A stretch of 7,110 nucleotides of DNA from Anaerolineaceae bacterium. GTDB lineage: Bacteria; Chloroflexota; Anaerolineae; 4572-78. The translations under genes were made by a program, and so were the position numbers. A model generated the notes under the pieces. It was not told where the DNA came from. It worked only from the letters and a program-made list of their open reading frames with translations, and searched no databases. Below, piece by piece: positions 1 through 7,042 of the stretch (positions are counted from its first letter, which is position 1; every line of letters starts with the position of its first letter). The stretch is taken from NCBI GenBank assembly GCA_024762375.1, contig JANTHQ010000091.1, positions 1 to 7,110 on the forward strand, given 5' to 3'.

Positions 1-80
1 GAGGGGGCAAAACACTGTATTCTGAAATGTTAATTTTTGCCAGATTTGAAACGGGTTTGCCGATTTCACTCTTCGATACG

Positions 81-99
81 CGGTTCACGGTGTGAACCG
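81..99. repeat. Perfect 8-bp inverted repeat in the region downstream of the large gene
   Basis: CGGTTCAC (81-88) and GTGAACCG (92-99) form a perfect 8-bp stem with a 3-base loop, about 37 bases after the large gene's stop codon. No T run follows it on the minus strand, so it is not a standard intrinsic terminator. It may be a 3' mRNA-stabilising hairpin, a weak terminator or a protein-binding palindrome. The rest of 1-135 shows no gene, RNA or clear promoter. Confidence 0.5.
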
Positions 100-135
100 T
101 TACTCAGGATGCGTTTTCCCCTGCTCGGCATAATT

Positions 136-3100
136 TCACCAATTTTTATCAGTGGCATACCCCAAATCAATCAGCAAATCTCCGATAACTTCTTTAATGA
201 TTGCCCGCTGTTCCGGCGAGAGGTCATGCTGCCAGCGCCCGATGGCGCGGGTGTAAATCGGCTGCGACACCTGCTCGCTGCTCGATTCGCCCGCCAAATC
301 GCGCGGCTGCTCGTAATAGCGCAGCACAACGGGGTCCCACGGTTCGCCCAAAAATGAGAACAGTTGGCGCAAAACCGGCTCCGGGTCGGTGACCGAATCT
401 TCATATCGAATTTCGAAATACCGCTGCGCCAGCGACGGGTTGGACACCGTGGCTCGGCGCGCCTGCGAAACGATATTCGCCCAGTATTGCGCCGCAGTAC
501 GGGCATCGGTGGTGATGGGCAGCGGTTTGCCGGTAGCCATATCCCGCCAATCCATTTGCAGCAGCGATGCCACCACATCCCGCCCATCCCGAATCACGTG
601 AATGAGCGGGCTGTCGGGGAAAATTTGGTGCAATTGCGAAAAATATGCCACGTTGTGCGGTGTTTTTTCGGCGATGCGCCGTTTGCCGCTTTCCGTCAAA
701 TACGGCATCAGCAACGATTCCAAAAATTGCCGCAACCCCTGCGGTACGGCATCGGCGGGCAAGTGGTAACTTTTTGCCATCTGCGGCAGTTCATTCTCCA
801 CTTTTCGCAAAAATTCACCGATGATGGGCGTGATTTTTAATTCGGGGCCACAAGCAATGTGCGGATGTGAATCGAGAATGACCCGCACCAGTGTTGTGCC
901 GGAACGCCCCGCGCCGCCGATGAAAATCGGAGCGGTGGGGGAATCGCCGCCGGACGGGATGACCGCCGGCGCACTCGCGGGTTCGGCAGGGCTGCCGCCG
1001 GATTGCAGCGAATCCAACTGCACCACAATTTCGCCGATGCCTTCCGTTTCCGGCGCCAGCGATTGCACCCGCCGGAATGCCATCTGTGCCACATCCATTT
1101 CGCCCAGTTGGATGGAACAATTGCCCAGCGACAGCAGCGTGGGCACATCGTTCGGGTCGAGCGCCAGCGCGCGGTTCAGAAATTCGGTGGCGCGGTCGAA
1201 TTGCCCCTGCTGGGCATACACATCCGCCAGATTACCCAACACATCGCGGTTTTCCGGCGCCATTTCCAATGCAGAATGGAGCACATCCAGCGCATCGGTG
1301 GGGTTGCCCGCCATAAACTGGGTTACACCCAACCGGTTCAACAAATCCACCGCCGCATCGGGCGAGTATTCTTCGGCGAATTGCAGAGCGGTGGTCAACA
1401 GGCTGACCGCAGTTGGCCAGTCTTGCCGCTGCTGCGCGGCTTCTACCTCTGCCAGCAGAACCGGCAATTCGGGTTTTTCGATGGCGTTCTGGGCCGGTTG
1501 CCCCGTAATCGCTGCCGAAAGTTCGCGCATCACCGCGTCAATGCCGTCTGTTTCCGGTGCGACAGTCTGCACCCGCTGAAACGCGACGTGCGCCGTGTCC
1601 AAATCGCCCAGTTGGATGGCGGCATTGCCCAGCAGCATCAGCGTGTCGCTGTCATTCGGATTGATTTTCAGCGCGCGGTTGATATATTCGGTGGCACGGT
1701 CGAATTGCTGCTGCTGCAGATTCAATTCCGCCAGATTGTTCAGAATGTCCACATCTTCCGGCGCGAGCCGCAAACCTTCTTCAAACGCGATGGCGGCTTC
1801 GGTGGGGTTGCCCGCCCGAAAATGCGACAATCCCAGCCGGTTCCACAGTGCGGCTTTTTCTTGCGGCGCGCCACCATCCACGGCCAGCACACTTTTCAGC
1901 AGCGAGATTGCCCGCGGCCAATCTTCGGCTCGCTGAGCCGCCTCCACTTCCGCCAGCACTGCCGATGGCCGCACCCGCTGCGAACCGCGTTCCAGCAAAC
2001 CGGTCATCAACGCGATGACACCCGCATGGTCGCGCGGCACGTCGCCCAACTCTCGCCACGCCATCTCCGCACCGTCCAAATCGTCCAAATCGAGCATCAG
2101 CAACCCGTAACTGACCAGCACATCGGTATTTTCCGGGTTGATACCCAGCGCGGCTTTGGCATGCCGAATCGCATCGGAAAAGCGTTTTTCGGCGCGATAC
2201 AGGTCAATCAAAAACAGGTGAGCCTGCAAATTCCGGTCATCGAATTCCAGCACCCGTTTGAACATTTGCCGGGCTTTGCGTGGTTTGTCTGCTTGAAAAT
2301 ATGCCAGCCCGAGTTGGGTGTATATCGCCACATCGCCCGGCGACAGCGCGACCGCTTTTTTCAGCGGGGGGATGGCATCGGCGGCGCGTCCCAGTGCCAT
2401 CAAAGTCGCGCCCAGTGCCGAATGGATTTCCGCCACATCGGGATGGGCTTCGGCAGCTGCAGCGAACTCTGCCGCCGCGGTTTCCAAATCGTTCTGTGCC
2501 AGCGCACGCTGACCTGCCGCCAGCAGTGTTTCCACTGTCTGCCGGTGCGATAGCATTTCTGCAAAATTTGCGCCTTCCGCATCCGAAAGGGCGGCGTGCG
2601 CCACCAAAACGCCATCCGCCCGCGCCAACTGGAAACCGAACGCTCGCAAACGGTGGAACACATCCAGCAGTGCAGCCGCCGGGGGTTTTTCGGCAGAAAT
2701 ACCACCAACCACCCGCACCGGATGGGCATTGAACAGCAAGCAGAACCCACCCAGCACCGAAACCGGCGTCCATGCGGCGGGGTCGTCCACCGCCGTTTCG
2801 GCGCGGTGCGTTTCGGGCGCAACGGGCGACACGGGGGCAACGACGGCAACCGTCGGGTTGCTTTCAGCGATGGCGGTCAACCGGGCCAGTCGCTCGGCAT
2901 CAATCTGCACATCGGCGGATACCAGCATGACATATTTCGCCGTTTGCACTGCATCGGCCAACGCCGCCATCACATCGGCACCGGCGGGGAGCGCCCCGGC
3001 AGGCAACGAAATGTCCCAGCCATCGGGCACAATCACCTGCAGGTCGGCGGGCGTATCGGCCAGCTTTGCCGCCGCATTCGCCAGCATTTCCGGCGATTCG

Positions 3101-6100
3101 GCTTCCGTGCCGTTCAACAGCACCACCGCCGCCATCGGTTTGGCAGAAATTTCCAGCGGTAGCACATCGGCGGGGTCGAGCAGCGGGATGTAAATTTCGG
3201 CGGGGTCGAATTGCTGTGTCAGCACGTACGGCACATAATTTTCGCCGCGCTGAATGGTGGGCGGAATGTGCCATTTTTCAGAAAACACCCGCCAATTTTC
3301 GTCAATTTTCGCGCGATAATCGATTTTCAGTTCGCCGAACGTTTGCCCGCCCATATGATGAATGAACACGCCCTGCGCAATTCGGGCATCAAAACCGGCA
3401 ATTGCGGCACGCAGGCAGAAATCATCATCTTCAAAATTGCCGATGTCATACCGTTCATCCCAGCCGCCGATGCGGTCAATCACTGCGCGGCGTGCCAGCA
3501 GACAAAAACCGACCAATCGCGGGAACGAGACACTTTCGCCGCGGTGCTGTGCCGCCCACTCCGCAGCGAACGCCTCAAATTCGGGCATATCCCGATACGG
3601 CACATCCTGCACCAATTGCGGGCCCGAAACGCGGTTCGAAACGGGGCCGACCAGTCCAACTTCGGGCGCAGATTTCATCACTCGCAGCAATTCACCCAGC
3701 CAGCCGGATGATACCACTGTATCGTTGTTCAAAAAGAGGATAAATTCGCCGCGTGCCAGCGCCAGTGCCTGATTGTTTCCGGCGGCAAACCCGACATTTT
3801 CCTCGTTGCGGATGACGCGCACATCGGCGTGTTTTGCCTGATATTGGCGCAAAAATGCGGGCGTGTCATCGGTCGAGCCGTTATCCACAATGATGATTTC
3901 GTGCGGTTCGGGGGTGTTGCGCTGAATGCTGGTCAAGCAAGTTTGGGTCAGTTCCAGCTGATTGTGCACCAAAATGATGATGGAGGTGAGACCGTCGGGC
4001 GTTTCGGGTGCGGGAGCCACCGCGCGGAAGTGTGCATTTGTCGGCCGGAACCAGTTGATTTCCCACAACTCCGTGGGCGGGGGAACGTTTCCTTCGCCGT
4101 AATGGGCGACCAGTTTTTCATACAGCCGGTCGGTACTCTGCTGAACCAGCGCATCGGTTTTCGATTTCGCTTCGGTTTTAAAACTGACTTGCCCTTCGTG
4201 ATGCACAAAGGTATCGGTGGCAACCAGCAATTTGTACCCCGCGTTGCGCAATCGCCACGATATATCGAGGTCATCGTTGCCCAAAAACAAACTTTCGTCC
4301 AGCAACCCCACATCGTTCAGCGCGGCGCGCGACAGCACCATGCAAAAACCGATGAGCAGTTTGGTTTCCACCGATTTGCCACGATTGTGCCGGTGCAGCA
4401 ATTCCATCAGCGATTGCAGATTCAGTTCGGCGGGGCGGTCATCGGGCAGGTAAAGTTGGAATTTCTGCCGCCCGGCGACATAATCGGACAACGGCCCCAC
4501 CGCGCCGACATCCGGTGTGAAATGAGCCGTCAATTGCCGCAACCAGCCGGGCGTTACCAGTGTATCGGGGTTGAGCAGCACCACATAATCGCCGCCGGTG
4601 GCGTTGATTCCCTGATTGCATGCTGCCGAAAATCCGACATTTTCATTGTTCAAAATGGCACGGATGCGCTTGCCGTACTGCGCCAGAATCTCGCGCGTGC
4701 CATCGGTAGAGGCGTTGTCCACCGCCACAATTTCGGCGGGGATGCGCGTATTCTCCAACACGCTGTCAATGCACATCCGAATGGAGCTTTCGGAATTATA
4801 GGTGACAATGACGACAGCGGCGTTGGGGAATATCTCATCATCTGCAGTGCGGATGTAATCCGGAACGATTTTTCCCGCCCAACGTTCTTGCAACAATTGC
4901 AAGTTGTCATCTTCTCGAACATGCCGTTCTTTTCCGGACTGTGATTCGTGGTGGATGACTACACTTTTGGGTTGGTAATAAATGCCGTATCCGGCTTTTA
5001 CCAGTTTCAGGCAGAGATCCACATCTTCATAGCCATTCCAATATGCTTCGTCAAACCCGCCGACTTCTTCAAACGCCGTTTTTTTGACGAGCATGCACGC
5101 GGCAGTCACCGCTTTTAGCGGGCGCATTCGGTTGTACACCGGTAGGTCTTCTTTTTGGTAACCAATGTGCCACGCGCTGACAGGAATATCAAGCACCTCA
5201 TCCCGGATCAGTGCCACGCCGGCATGCTGAATAGTTCCATCCGGAAAGAACAATTTACTCCCCACCACAGCGGCATCGGGTTGGGCGCGGAACGTTTCCA
5301 GCATCGCATCCAGCCAACCGGGTTGCACTTCGGTGTCGTTATTCAAAAAGAGCACATAATCGCCGGTAGCGGCGCGTGCTCCCTGATTACACGCAGCGGC
5401 AAATCCGGTATTTTCGGCATTGGCGATAACTCGCAAGTTCGGATGTTGCTTTTGCGCCGCTTGCAAAAACTCCGGTGTCCCATCGGTTGAGCCATTATCA
5501 ATAACAATCACTTCAAAAGAGGCGCTACCGGTATTTTTGTACAATGCATCGAGAGCTTGTTTCGTCAATTCAACTTTATTGAAAACAGGGATGACGATGG
5601 AAACTTGAGTAAACGTTGATCCCGGAATATCTGCCTGGATTTCAGATTGCAATAGGCGGTAGGTTTCCTTTACGCTCGGGTAAATTCCAACGTCAGGCAA
5701 CTGAAGTTCAACAGCGGAGTTTCGGTTTAAATTTGGTGAAATCACATTAACAATGCGTTCCATTTCATCATCAGATAACGCTACCCCGAGGAATCTTGAA
5801 ATTCGATTCACCTCCAATTGAGGTTCTTTAAAATATTTTTCGTATGGTGTGATAATCCTTTTATCTGGTGATGTATCTGCCAATACTCTTTGGTTGTAAA
5901 GCAACCAAAGATTCAACCCAGCAGCAATCGACATACCATTGCGGCGCCGTAACGAACGAGCAACCGCAATTGGATTGCGAACAGGAATTACAACCTTTAT
6001 ATCCAGCAACAATTGTTTCCAAAACGGTAACGTCAAACTATTGCGGGGATCTTTCCAGCCCCATAAGTTATAATTATTGAACTGTTCCAAAACCGCCGTT

Positions 6101-6387
6101 GCCATTTGGAATAAGTCCGTTAACTCAAATGTTTCAACCCAATTTTCAGGAAGTGTTGCCGGCAAAAAATCCCATCCCCCCCCTATCCGCTCCAATAACG
6201 CTTTGTTCAAATTGACAAAATCTAAATTTTCCCAATAACCGTGTGGATTATCTGGATGTGCTGGCATCAGTTTGTTTTCTTCACCCAAAAAAACACCGCA
6301 CAAGTTCAAGATTCTTGTGACCATCGATGTGCCGGAGCGATGTGAGCCAGCAACACATATTACCTGAGATTTCGAAGAGTCATTCAT
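136..6387 (-). CDS. Multidomain sulfotransferase - GT2 x3 - degenerate GT2 - TPR - sulfotransferase protein
   Basis: A single uninterrupted frame of about 2,083 residues, numbered from the ATG at 6387. (1) Sulfotransferase, about 9-235: PAPS-binding GSHRSGTS at 14-21, WGWKDPR at 109-115, 3'-phosphate motif VRNPIAVARS at 136-145. (2-4) Three family-2 glycosyltransferase domains, about 263-482, 522-732 and 801-1016. Each has VDN/IDN(G/A)STD, a metal-site N(N/P)DT (349, 606, 887), an acidic base motif (YED 453, NDD 704, EDDD 986) and an HH pair (479, 729, 1010). (5) A fourth GT2-like domain, about 1083-1264, lacking these residues. (6) TPR array, about 1283-1795. (7) A Ser/Pro/Ala-rich linker, then a second sulfotransferase, 1819-2083: GGAGRSGTT at 1824, CGPE at 1846, RDGRDVVAS at 1933, RYED at 1994. 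No signal peptide or membrane helix is seen, so it is probably cytosolic. Known for the families: GT2 domains move sugars from nucleotide-sugars, and sulfotransferases move sulfate from PAPS. Inferred: coupled glycan assembly and sulfation. The acceptor, sugars and gene name are unknown. In-frame GTG codons at 6432 and 6396 are alternative starts. The gene is monocistronic within the window. Confidence 0.88.
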   Translation of the reverse strand: MNDSSKSQVICVAGSHRSGTSMVTRILNLCGVFLGEENKLMPAHPDNPHGYWENLDFVNLNKALLERIGGGWDFLPATLPENWVETFELTDLFQMATAVLEQFNNYNLWGWKDPRNSLTLPFWKQLLLDIKVVIPVRNPIAVARSLRRRNGMSIAAGLNLWLLYNQRVLADTSPDKRIITPYEKYFKEPQLEVNRISRFLGVALSDDEMERIVNVISPNLNRNSAVELQLPDVGIYPSVKETYRLLQSEIQADIPGSTFTQVSIVIPVFNKVELTKQALDALYKNTGSASFEVIVIDNGSTDGTPEFLQAAQKQHPNLRVIANAENTGFAAACNQGARAATGDYVLFLNNDTEVQPGWLDAMLETFRAQPDAAVVGSKLFFPDGTIQHAGVALIRDEVLDIPVSAWHIGYQKEDLPVYNRMRPLKAVTAACMLVKKTAFEEVGGFDEAYWNGYEDVDLCLKLVKAGYGIYYQPKSVVIHHESQSGKERHVREDDNLQLLQERWAGKIVPDYIRTADDEIFPNAAVVIVTYNSESSIRMCIDSVLENTRIPAEIVAVDNASTDGTREILAQYGKRIRAILNNENVGFSAACNQGINATGGDYVVLLNPDTLVTPGWLRQLTAHFTPDVGAVGPLSDYVAGRQKFQLYLPDDRPAELNLQSLMELLHRHNRGKSVETKLLIGFCMVLSRAALNDVGLLDESLFLGNDDLDISWRLRNAGYKLLVATDTFVHHEGQVSFKTEAKSKTDALVQQSTDRLYEKLVAHYGEGNVPPPTELWEINWFRPTNAHFRAVAPAPETPDGLTSIIILVHNQLELTQTCLTSIQRNTPEPHEIIIVDNGSTDDTPAFLRQYQAKHADVRVIRNEENVGFAAGNNQALALARGEFILFLNNDTVVSSGWLGELLRVMKSAPEVGLVGPVSNRVSGPQLVQDVPYRDMPEFEAFAAEWAAQHRGESVSFPRLVGFCLLARRAVIDRIGGWDERYDIGNFEDDDFCLRAAIAGFDARIAQGVFIHHMGGQTFGELKIDYRAKIDENWRVFSEKWHIPPTIQRGENYVPYVLTQQFDPAEIYIPLLDPADVLPLEISAKPMAAVVLLNGTEAESPEMLANAAAKLADTPADLQVIVPDGWDISLPAGALPAGADVMAALADAVQTAKYVMLVSADVQIDAERLARLTAIAESNPTVAVVAPVSPVAPETHRAETAVDDPAAWTPVSVLGGFCLLFNAHPVRVVGGISAEKPPAAALLDVFHRLRAFGFQLARADGVLVAHAALSDAEGANFAEMLSHRQTVETLLAAGQRALAQNDLETAAAEFAAAAEAHPDVAEIHSALGATLMALGRAADAIPPLKKAVALSPGDVAIYTQLGLAYFQADKPRKARQMFKRVLEFDDRNLQAHLFLIDLYRAEKRFSDAIRHAKAALGINPENTDVLVSYGLLMLDLDDLDGAEMAWRELGDVPRDHAGVIALMTGLLERGSQRVRPSAVLAEVEAAQRAEDWPRAISLLKSVLAVDGGAPQEKAALWNRLGLSHFRAGNPTEAAIAFEEGLRLAPEDVDILNNLAELNLQQQQFDRATEYINRALKINPNDSDTLMLLGNAAIQLGDLDTAHVAFQRVQTVAPETDGIDAVMRELSAAITGQPAQNAIEKPELPVLLAEVEAAQQRQDWPTAVSLLTTALQFAEEYSPDAAVDLLNRLGVTQFMAGNPTDALDVLHSALEMAPENRDVLGNLADVYAQQGQFDRATEFLNRALALDPNDVPTLLSLGNCSIQLGEMDVAQMAFRRVQSLAPETEGIGEIVVQLDSLQSGGSPAEPASAPAVIPSGGDSPTAPIFIGGAGRSGTTLVRVILDSHPHIACGPELKITPIIGEFLRKVENELPQMAKSYHLPADAVPQGLRQFLESLLMPYLTESGKRRIAEKTPHNVAYFSQLHQIFPDSPLIHVIRDGRDVVASLLQMDWRDMATGKPLPITTDARTAAQYWANIVSQARRATVSNPSLAQRYFEIRYEDSVTDPEPVLRQLFSFLGEPWDPVVLRYYEQPRDLAGESSSEQVSQPIYTRAIGRWQHDLSPEQRAIIKEVIGDLLIDLGYATDKNW
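1006..1962 (-). repeat. Tandem intragenic duplication of a ~168-codon TPR module
   Basis: Two adjacent modules of the TPR region, 1513-1962 and 1006-1461, align along their length. Both open with LAEVEAAQ, then DWP.A(I/V)SLL, NRLG, AGNPT.A, (A/E)MAPEN or LAPED, QFDRATE, NRAL, IQLG and APET(D/E)GI. The DNA repeats too: TCGCCCAGTTGGATGG on the plus strand is at 1100-1115 and 1604-1619, and CGGTCGAATTGC at 1193-1204 and 1697-1708, both 504 bases apart, which is exactly 168 codons. The copies have diverged, with at least one codon-length indel near their start. TPRs are helical scaffolds for binding proteins or peptides, so the duplication lengthens the likely partner-binding surface between the glycosyltransferase and C-terminal sulfotransferase parts. 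Confidence 0.85.
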
Positions 6388-6398
6388 AGGGTACACTG

Positions 6399-6404
6399 CA
6401 CCTT
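6399..6404 (-). promoter_or_regulatory. Possible ribosome binding site, start-deciding for the large gene
   Basis: AAGGTG on the minus strand lies 11 bases before the chosen ATG (6387) and 2 bases before an in-frame GTG (6396). The spacing is long for the ATG and short for the GTG, so the start is not settled. No better site serves the more upstream in-frame GTG at 6432, which would also fall at or before the predicted transcript start. Confidence 0.35.
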
Positions 6405-6437
6405 TTTGTTTATCAACCAAATACCTTCCCACGTTTC

Positions 6438-6466
6438 ATTCTATCACCCCTGCCGAAACCCGTCAG
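6438..6466 (-). promoter_or_regulatory. Predicted sigma-70-type promoter of the large sulfotransferase/glycosyltransferase gene
   Basis: On the minus strand CTGACG (6466-6461, 4 of 6 to TTGACA) is followed after 17 bases by TAGAAT (6443-6438, 5 of 6 to TATAAT). TG stands one base upstream of TAGAAT, giving an extended -10 (TGATAGAAT). Transcription would begin near 6431, leaving a leader of about 44 bases before the ATG at 6387. The weak -35 overlaps the last phased repeat, which suggests dependence on an activator. The placement between the terminator and the gene is what would be expected. Prediction by eye only. Confidence 0.5.
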
Positions 6467-6503
6467 TAAAGCTAACCTAAACGCACCGTAAATGGAACGT
6501 AAA
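6465..6503 (-). promoter_or_regulatory. Four direct repeats at 11-base steps: putative activator binding array
   Basis: On the minus strand the hexamers TTTACG, TTTACG, TTTAGG and TTTACT start at 6503, 6492, 6481 and 6470, each exactly 11 bases after the last. The TTTA core is invariant. The spacing places every copy on the same face of the helix. OmpR/PhoB-family response regulators (for example Bacillus PhoP) and SARP activators are known to bind tandem direct repeats at about this period. The last copy overlaps the -35 region of the promoter below, as in class II activation. The regulator is not identified in the window. A chance alignment of T-rich words is possible but unlikely at four exact steps. 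Confidence 0.55.
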
Positions 6504-6504
6504 C

Positions 6505-6531
6505 AAAAAAACACACCGGCGTGGTGTGTTT
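6505..6531 (-). terminator. Intrinsic (Rho-independent) terminator after the cheX operon
   Basis: On the minus strand AAACACACC (6531-6523) pairs perfectly with GGTGTGTTT (6517-6509) as a 9-bp stem with a 5-base loop. It runs straight into a seven-T tract (6511-6505, three of which belong to the stem). It starts about 27 bases after the cheX stop codon. It separates the CheX operon from the large gene, so that gene needs its own promoter. Read on the plus strand, the hairpin is followed by a broken T run (TTTGCTTTTT), so weak bidirectional action is possible, but no plus-strand gene is known to need it. Confidence 0.85.
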
Positions 6532-6557
6532 GCTTTTTGAATACTCTTCAACGAACG

Positions 6558-7028
6558 TTATTTTTTCGACTCTTTGACCGCAAGTGTGAGTGTCAATGTC
6601 CCGTATTCTGTTTCCAGCGGCACGACGATGCGCGGAATGTCGAATGTGGAAATGCGCGATCCTTTTCCCGCAATCAGTGTCGGCACAGAGATGTTGGTTT
6701 CATACCCCACTGCACCCAGTTTGGTGGACGACAGCCCGGCAATCACATTCCCCAGCTCGCCGATGCCACTCTGCGCCAAATCGTTAAATGCCGGTACATC
6801 TTCCCCCAGCATTTTCGAAACCATAGCGGTGGCAGTTTCAAAACTGAGCCCCATCATCACCACACCCCACGCATCGCCCACTAAACTGACCAGCACTGTG
6901 ATATCATCTGTAACATACGTTTCTTCATGCAGCCGCAATTGTCCGCGCTTCGCTGTCACGCCGAGTTCTGTCTGCAAAACTTCAGCCGCTGCCAGCACAA
7001 ATGGGTTGAGTAGTTTTACGTTTACCAT
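6558..7028 (-). CDS. cheX: CheX-family chemotaxis phosphatase (CheY-P phosphatase)
   Basis: This is a complete 156-residue protein, the usual size for CheX. CheX proteins are cytosolic dimers that remove phosphate from the response regulator CheY-P and so end the signal to the flagellar motor. What is seen: an N-terminal helix (about residues 7-22), a beta-rich stretch (28-60, with DDITVLVSLVGDAWGVVMMG), a helix 63-73, then SGIGELGNVIAG at 87-98. In that segment E91 and N94 match the ExxN catalytic pair known from the CheC/CheX/FliY group. The C-terminal half is beta-rich. There is no signal peptide or membrane segment. The ATG start is supported by GGAGAGG just upstream. A partial paralogue lies 14 bases upstream and an intrinsic terminator about 27 bases downstream, so this is the last gene of its operon. 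Only one ExxN motif is seen, which favours CheX over CheC. The protein substrate is inferred from the family. Confidence 0.85.
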   Translation of the reverse strand: MVNVKLLNPFVLAAAEVLQTELGVTAKRGQLRLHEETYVTDDITVLVSLVGDAWGVVMMGLSFETATAMVSKMLGEDVPAFNDLAQSGIGELGNVIAGLSSTKLGAVGYETNISVPTLIAGKGSRISTFDIPRIVVPLETEYGTLTLTLAVKESKK

Positions 7029-7030
7029 GA

Positions 7031-7037
7031 CCTCTCC
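7031..7037 (-). promoter_or_regulatory. Ribosome binding site of the cheX-like gene
   Basis: GGAGAGG on the minus strand ends two bases before the ATG, with the GGAG core five bases from it. It fixes the start of the downstream CheX-like gene and sits in the 14-base gap after the preceding gene's stop. No promoter is needed or seen in that gap, which fits co-transcription. Confidence 0.75.
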
Positions 7038-7042
7038 GAGTT

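Noticed and set aside
6..41. GGCAAAA / TTTTGCC inverted repeat with a 22-base loop
   Set aside because: Seven A/T-heavy base pairs with a long loop are likely by chance, and nothing nearby supports a function.
37..840. Overlapping plus-strand frames of 106 and 158 codons at the left end
   Set aside because: Both overlap the C-terminal sulfotransferase and have low-complexity, motif-free products.
1003..2553. Plus-strand open frame of 516 codons opposite the TPR region
   Set aside because: It lies wholly inside the well-supported minus-strand gene. Its product is rich in R, Q, H and C without domain motifs, typical of an antisense shadow in GC-rich DNA.
3829..4944. Plus-strand open frame of 371 codons opposite the second and third GT2 domains
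   Set aside because: The opposite strand encodes clear GT2 motifs over the same span. The plus-strand product shows no recognisable domain or ribosome binding site.
6413..6439. Eight-codon upstream reading frame (MKRGKVFG) with a GGGGTGA Shine-Dalgarno-like site
   Set aside because: Its ATG overlaps the predicted -10 element, so it would not be in the transcript. Eight codons alone give no support. It would deserve another look if transcription starts farther upstream.
6492..6884. Plus-strand frame of 130 codons opposite the CheX-like gene
   Set aside because: It is antisense to a gene with the CheX catalytic motif and a good ribosome binding site. It also starts across the terminator hairpin and has no motif.
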